Positions 14,411 through 17,870 of a stretch of DNA of 17,870 bases are shown piece after piece (within the stretch, counting starts at the first letter, position 1; every line of letters begins with the position of its first letter). Below the pieces are notes generated by a model. It saw only the letters and a program-made list of their open reading frames with translations, was not told the DNA's origin and made no database searches. This DNA comes from CAYSYN01 sp964447735. GTDB taxonomy: Bacteria > Patescibacteriota > Minisyncoccia > Minisyncoccales > GBS-2. The DNA is taken from contig CAYUTJ010000011.1 of assembly GCA_964447735.1 (NCBI GenBank), positions 1 through 17,870 on the forward strand, read 5' to 3'. Made by a program: the position numbers and the translations under genes.

Positions 14411-14516
14411 TATTTTTTAAAGTACTTTTTACGCCTAGTCGACCTAAACCTAGGCGATTCCTTATTTCATTTTTTCACTTCAAAAAAACTTGTCAAGATG
14501 TGGAAAACTTTAAAAT

Positions 14517-14545
14517 TTGAAATTGCAAATTGTAAACTTTAGATT
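14517..14545 (+). promoter_or_regulatory. Possible plus-strand promoter before the 14558 hairpin RNA
   Basis: TTGAAA (14517-14522) is followed after 17 nt by TAGATT (14540-14545), predicting a start near 14552. It is weaker than the other promoters here, and AT-rich sequence gives such matches by chance. Confidence 0.35.
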
Positions 14546-14557
14546 TTGTTTTTGAAA

Positions 14558-14615
14558 GGGCCGGTGGAGTTGATCCCAATACTAGGTGTTTCTGTGGATA
14601 CTTACCCACCGGCCC
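14558..14615 (+). ncRNA. Compact structured RNA candidate A
   Basis: A 10-bp GC-rich helix (GGGCCGGTGG 14558-14567 with CCACCGGCCC 14606-14615) encloses a 38-nt core. On the plus strand it is followed by AATTTTATTTT, so it could end as an intrinsic terminator. The core holds TACTAGGTG (14580-14588) and CTGTGGATAC (14592-14601). Both also occur on the minus strand of element B (15840-15849 and 15812-15820) but in the opposite order. The element ends four bases past the aminotransferase stop codon, so on the minus strand it could also act as that gene's 3' hairpin. The function is unknown. Confidence 0.5.
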
Positions 14616-14619
14616 AATT

Positions 14620-15759
14620 TTATTTTAAAAAATTTAAAATCTTTTTCAAAACAAAAATAATTTTTTTAATATCTTCTTGATGATAATGAGATTGAAGAGG
14701 AAAATTAATGATTCTTTTTGCAGCTTCCAATGTGTTTGGATAATCTTTTGGATTTATTTTCCAATAATTTTGAGCTTTTTTGTTCAAAATTATAGGATCT
14801 TTCCAAATTCTCGTACAAAAAATTCTTCTTTTTTGAAGCTCCTTTACAATTTTGTCTCTTTTTCCTTCAAGATTTTTGGGAACTAAAGCTGAAAGATAGC
14901 AAAAAATGTTTCCTTCCTCCTCTTGCACTTCAAAACCAAGCTCTTTTAAAGACTCTTGATAAAAAAGCGCTAAATTTTTTCTTTTTTCAAGATTCTTTTC
15001 AAAATCATTTAAAAACAAAGAAAATAAATTTAGAGAAACATTGTTGATTGCTAAAAATTCTTTCTTTTTTTCTCCTCTCATCATTCGAGGAGCTATTTTC
15101 TGTCCAAATTTTTTGAAAAGAAAAGCAAAAGATGAAATTGAATTTAAAAAAGAAATAAAATCTCTCAAGTTAAATTTACTTTCTCTCAAATTTACTTTCC
15201 AATCTTTTGGACAAACTAAAAGTCCCCCTCTTGCCATTGGAAACTGTTTGTAAAGAGAAAAGAAAGAAACTGTTCCAAAATTTCCAACAAAAGAGTTTTT
15301 ATATTTTGCAAAAAAAGCATGGGCTGCGTCTTCAATAACAAAAATGTTTGAAGTTTTGAGTTCAAAAAAGAGATTATCAATATCCATTGGCAATCCGAAT
15401 GTATGACAAATTAGGATTGCTTTCGTATTTTCTGAGATTTTATCTTTTATTTTTTCAAGCTTTATGTGAAAAGTTTTTAAATCAATGTCTAAAAAAATAG
15501 GTTTTATATTGTACTCTTTCAAAATTGGATAAAAAACGTCGCAAATGAAAGCTGGCATTAGAATTTGAGAATTTCTAAGATTTAACTTCTCAACAATAAT
15601 CCTAAAGGCGGTTCTTGCCATGTCTACAAAATAAAGTTCTTTTTCAGGAAAGAAAGGAGCCAATTTTTCTTTAATCTCTTTCAAATTTGTTTTTTGAAAA
15701 AAGCAAGAAAAACTTTTTAATATTTTTTTCTTTTCAATTTGGGGGTGGACAAAATACAT
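14620..15759 (-). CDS. DegT/DnrJ-family PLP-dependent aminotransferase
   Basis: The 379-residue protein is a fold-type-I PLP enzyme of the DegT/DnrJ/EryC1/StrS family, which usually transfers an amino group to a nucleotide-linked keto-sugar for surface glycans or antibiotics. Visible motifs are PAFICDVFYPIL (69-80), LDIDLKTFHI (90-99), CHTFGLP (118-124), IEDAAHAF (142-149) and SFFSLYKQFPMARGGLLV (165-182). K171 is the probable Schiff-base lysine and GG follows as usual. The active-site Gln that often follows EDAA is His147 here. Both its flanks carry structured elements (A and B). Placement next to a Wzy/O-antigen-ligase-like gene supports a role in cell-surface polysaccharide or glycoprotein synthesis. 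The exact sugar cannot be read. Confidence 0.88.
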   Translation of the reverse strand: MYFVHPQIEKKKILKSFSCFFQKTNLKEIKEKLAPFFPEKELYFVDMARTAFRIIVEKLNLRNSQILMPAFICDVFYPILKEYNIKPIFLDIDLKTFHIKLEKIKDKISENTKAILICHTFGLPMDIDNLFFELKTSNIFVIEDAAHAFFAKYKNSFVGNFGTVSFFSLYKQFPMARGGLLVCPKDWKVNLRESKFNLRDFISFLNSISSFAFLFKKFGQKIAPRMMRGEKKKEFLAINNVSLNLFSLFLNDFEKNLEKRKNLALFYQESLKELGFEVQEEEGNIFCYLSALVPKNLEGKRDKIVKELQKRRIFCTRIWKDPIILNKKAQNYWKINPKDYPNTLEAAKRIINFPLQSHYHQEDIKKIIFVLKKILNFLK

Positions 15760-15778
15760 AGATTTTAATCATTCTAAC

Positions 15779-15810
15779 AAAAAAGCAGGCCTTGCTCGAG
15801 TAAGGCCTGC
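15779..15810 (-). terminator. Intrinsic terminator of RNA B
   Basis: On the minus strand a 9-bp stem GCAGGCCTT/AAGGCCTGC (15802-15810 with 15785-15793) with an 8-nt loop is followed by six Us (15784-15779). It would end RNA B, and it lies 19 bases before the aminotransferase start codon, so it could also act as an attenuator. Confidence 0.88.
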
Positions 15811-15851
15811 CCACCTAGTAGGACCCAGCTTTCGCTGGCGTATCCACAGAT
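15779..15851 (-). ncRNA. Short structured RNA B (or attenuator) before the aminotransferase gene
   Basis: A strong promoter predicts a start at about 15851, and an intrinsic terminator ends at 15779, giving an RNA of about 73 nt. It begins AUCUGUGGAUAC, then has a GAAA-capped hairpin GCCAGC/GCUGG. GUCC follows and can pair with the earlier GGA, then UACUAGGUGGG, then the terminator hairpin. No reading frame fits. The two sequence blocks at 15840-15849 and 15812-15820 recur exactly in element A at 14558-14615, in circularly permuted order. It is either an independent small RNA or a transcription attenuator/riboswitch for the aminotransferase gene. I do not recognise the class. Confidence 0.7.
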
Positions 15852-15857
15852 ATTTCA

Positions 15858-15886
15858 ATTTTAGCAAAATTAAACTCTTTTGTCAA
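15858..15886 (-). promoter_or_regulatory. Promoter of RNA B / aminotransferase transcript
   Basis: TTGACA (15886-15881) is followed after 17 nt by TAAAAT (15863-15858), with an extended -10 TGC just before it. The predicted start is about 15851, two bases before the first shared block of RNA B. It lies just downstream of the stop codon of the Wzy-like gene. Confidence 0.85.
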
Positions 15887-15889
15887 TAC

Positions 15890-17869
15890 CTACTGTAAAA
15901 ATCTCTTCAAACTCTCTTCCCAGGCAGGATTAATCTTTATTGCCTCTTCAAATTTTTGTTTTGCTAAATCATTTTTTCCTGCAAGTTTTAAAACCTGAAT
16001 TAAAACAGCATGAGAATTCAGAAGATTCTTTTCTAAATCAACTGCTTTTTGAGCTAATGAAATAGCTTCTTCAAAATTACCTTTCAAAAGCAGGGTCTGG
16101 GCTAAATTCCAATATCCTCTTTGATTGTTTGGAGAAACTTCTATTGCTTTTCTTAAAATTTCTTCTGCCTCTGCTGTTTTTTTAGGGTCTATTCTCGCAT
16201 AAATATTTAACAATTGTCCCACTTCCAAATAAGATCTGTAATCTAAATTACATTCTTTAATATTCTTTTTCATTTCATCAATCAAAAAATCAAATTCTTT
16301 CTTAACATTCACTCCCCAAACTGGATTTTTATCATAAGTCGAAAGAATGTTCTCTGTAAAGAACTGACGGATTTGAAATCTCCCTAAAGGCGACATATAA
16401 ATTGCTCTCTTTTGAAGTTTTAATCTTTCTTCTGTGAAGGGTGGAGTTTTAACGGCTAAAATTACAGAAGTAGAAGAAATAACGGGAAAAATCACAAAAT
16501 ACAAAAATGAAGCAAAAAACAAAATTGTCAAAATTGGGATCAAATAGGGTCTTGGTTTTTTAATTTCAATTTTTTCTTTCTCTTTCTCAAGAGAAGCTAT
16601 GAAAGAAAGAGATAGAAAAAGCATCAAATATGAAGAAATCATATCAAAAACAGTTAAGTTCTGAACAAAATAGGCAACGAAAAGAGAAGTAAAAATTGAA
16701 GCTGTCCAAAAATCAGTTTTATTTTTTAAAAAGTTTTTCCACAAAACATAAAAAATCGAAATCAAAATTAAAAAATAAGATAATAACCCCAAAATTCCTG
16801 TAGTCACTAAAGTATCAAAAATCACATTGTGAGCCCTATCGTACCAGACATCTCCTCCGCAATCTCCCGTTCCATAACAAGGATTGAAATATTTCTGAAA
16901 GGGATATTCAAAGTTTTCAGGTCCCCAGCCCAAAAGAGGCTTTTCAAAAAATGCTTTCTTTGCTCCTTCCCAAACATAAAATCTTCCCCCAAAAGAACCA
17001 ACTTCTTTTTCTATTAAATGTCTGAAAAGGCTTTGAGGTTGAAACATTATAGAATATAAAGCATAAGAAATTAAAATCACAGAAGGAATCAAAACCAAAA
17101 AGCCCAAAATTTTAAAGGGTTTCTTTTTGGTAGCGATCAGCCAAAGCAAAAACAAAAGGCCTATTCCTCCATAAAGAGAAATTTTAGCTGCTCTTGCTCC
17201 TGATTTGTAAAAAATTAAAAAAACATAAGTTAAAAAACCTTGTCCTCTAAAGCGAATTCCGATCAGTAAAAGGCAAATTGTCAAAACAAGAAAAGAAATT
17301 AAACCATAATTTCTTTTCCAATCGATCGAAGAAAAGTACAAATAAAGAGCAAAAAAGATGTTAAATAGTAAATAGGTTCCTAAAAAAGATTCATTACCAA
17401 TCGTTCCCCCTCCTCTCATTGATTTGTTTTCGACATTCAAAACTCCAAAGATTCCTGCTAAAAGCGCAATAAAAATTGAAGCGACAAAAAAATTTTTAAA
17501 ATCTTCTTTATCAAAAGTTGAACTTAAAGCCAAAAAGAATCCAAAAAGATGAAGTTGCATTAAAAGTCCTGTCATTCTTTCGTGCTTTGACCAAAAACTA
17601 TAAGAAGGGTTAACCCCGAAAATTGTAGAAAGAGTAAAAATAAAAAGATAGATGATGAGAGATATTAAAATTGCATTTTTCTTTGGTTTGAAGGAAGGGC
17701 AAACGAAAATTAAAATCAACCAACAAAAGATAATAATTTCAGAGAGAGCGAAAAAATACAAACTTTTTGGTCCCACAAAAGGAAAGAAAAAACGAGGAGA
17801 AAAAATCAAAGGAGCTAGAAAAATTAAATAAGTAGCCCAACGAATAATTTCTTTTAAATTTTTTACCAT
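15890..17869 (-). CDS. O-antigen ligase/Wzy-like membrane protein with TPR domain
   Basis: The 659-residue protein starts at an ATG one base from the window edge. It has roughly 11-12 hydrophobic membrane helices over the first 470 residues. In the periplasmic-loop region it has the Wzy_C/O-antigen-ligase pattern: GGRFYVWEGAKKAFFEKPLLGWGPENF (about 294-320), then RAHNVIFDTLVTTGILGLLSYFL. The C-terminal 100 or so residues form TPR-like helix pairs (NNQRGYWNLAQTLLLKGNFEEAISLAQKAV and the following unit). Such TPR-tailed ligase-like proteins are common in Gram-positive and CPR bacteria, where they are thought to polymerise or transfer surface glycans or glycosylate proteins. The neighbouring aminotransferase gene fits that context. 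An upstream start cannot be excluded because the window ends, and no ribosome-binding site is visible. Confidence 0.85.
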   Translation of the reverse strand: MVKNLKEIIRWATYLIFLAPLIFSPRFFFPFVGPKSLYFFALSEIIIFCWLILIFVCPSFKPKKNAILISLIIYLFIFTLSTIFGVNPSYSFWSKHERMTGLLMQLHLFGFFLALSSTFDKEDFKNFFVASIFIALLAGIFGVLNVENKSMRGGGTIGNESFLGTYLLFNIFFALYLYFSSIDWKRNYGLISFLVLTICLLLIGIRFRGQGFLTYVFLIFYKSGARAAKISLYGGIGLLFLLWLIATKKKPFKILGFLVLIPSVILISYALYSIMFQPQSLFRHLIEKEVGSFGGRFYVWEGAKKAFFEKPLLGWGPENFEYPFQKYFNPCYGTGDCGGDVWYDRAHNVIFDTLVTTGILGLLSYFLILISIFYVLWKNFLKNKTDFWTASIFTSLFVAYFVQNLTVFDMISSYLMLFLSLSFIASLEKEKEKIEIKKPRPYLIPILTILFFASFLYFVIFPVISSTSVILAVKTPPFTEERLKLQKRAIYMSPLGRFQIRQFFTENILSTYDKNPVWGVNVKKEFDFLIDEMKKNIKECNLDYRSYLEVGQLLNIYARIDPKKTAEAEEILRKAIEVSPNNQRGYWNLAQTLLLKGNFEEAISLAQKAVDLEKNLLNSHAVLIQVLKLAGKNDLAKQKFEEAIKINPAWEESLKRFLQ

Positions 17870-17870
17870 T

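Noticed and set aside
14432..14456. Hairpin CGCCTAG/CTAGGCG as a terminator
   Set aside because: It has an 11-nt loop and no U-run on either strand; it is mentioned only as leader context of the mini-ORF.
15779..15851. RNA B as a T-box, SAM riboswitch, hammerhead or twister ribozyme
   Set aside because: The invariant cores of these classes are not present; the resemblance of AGGTGGGC to the T-box antiterminator is too short.
14558..15851. Elements A and B as terminal inverted repeats of a transposon carrying the aminotransferase gene
   Set aside because: The shared blocks are in permuted order, not simple inverted repeats, and no target-site duplication or transposase was seen.
1..17870. 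CRISPR array, insertion sequence, tRNA or rRNA genes, recoded stop codons
   Set aside because: None was found: there are no regular spaced repeats, transposase motifs or cloverleaf patterns, and genes end normally with the standard bacterial code.

Overview
The window looks like a piece of a reduced, AT-rich bacterial chromosome, most likely from the Patescibacteria/CPR (Parcubacteria-like). It is bacterial because it carries RNase P RNA, SecA and an FtsB/DivIC-type protein. The CPR assignment is inference. It rests on compact, often overlapping genes, shortened enzymes, a Lys/Ile/Phe-rich proteome, a SecA with an extra loop, a sigma-region-4/HARE-HTH protein, and a VirD4/TraG-like ATPase with a CxxC-x17-CxxC zinc ribbon. 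No mobile element, CRISPR array, tRNA or rRNA was seen. Essentially all protein genes lie on the minus strand, so transcription runs from high to low coordinates.

Layout in transcription order. 17869-15890: a Wzy/O-antigen-ligase-like membrane protein with C-terminal TPRs. 15886-15779: a promoter, a ~73-nt structured RNA and an intrinsic terminator. 15759-14620: a DegT-family PLP aminotransferase. 14615-14342: a compact hairpin RNA candidate on the plus strand and a 22-codon Lys/Ala mini-ORF. 14287-13841: ribosome hibernation factor (HPF/RaiA). 13838-13680: a promoter and a structured leader. 13679-10337: an overlapping polyamine operon of speD, a BpsA-like branched-polyamine synthase, a speE-like aminopropyltransferase and a saccharopine-dehydrogenase-like enzyme. 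10357-10054: a self-contained unit for a 70-residue Cys-rich pentapeptide-repeat protein. 10028-7590: secA. 7593-3304: sigma4/HARE regulator, small membrane protein, membrane partner and VirD4-like ATPase. 3323-723: phosphoglycerate kinase, RecJ-like DHH protein and RNase HI. 748-294: promoter and RNase P RNA. 257-1: FtsB/DivIC-like protein, cut by the window edge.

The polyamine cluster is the main functional unit. SpeD supplies decarboxylated S-adenosylmethionine, and two aminopropyltransferases (SpeE-like and BpsA-like) would use it. BpsA-type enzymes are known from thermophiles, and the stable RNAs here are far more GC-rich than the AT-rich genes, so a thermophilic CPR bacterium is a reasonable hypothesis. 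Promoters are strikingly uniform (TTGACA or close, 17-18 nt, TAAAAT or close), and several overlap the 3' end of the preceding gene.

The most unusual non-coding signals are three. First, a ~118-nt leader directly before speD closes with a 15-bp helix and holds two hairpins. Second, one of those hairpins recurs almost base for base inside the RNase P RNA. Third, two compact RNA-like elements flank the aminotransferase gene and share two exact sequence blocks in circularly permuted order.
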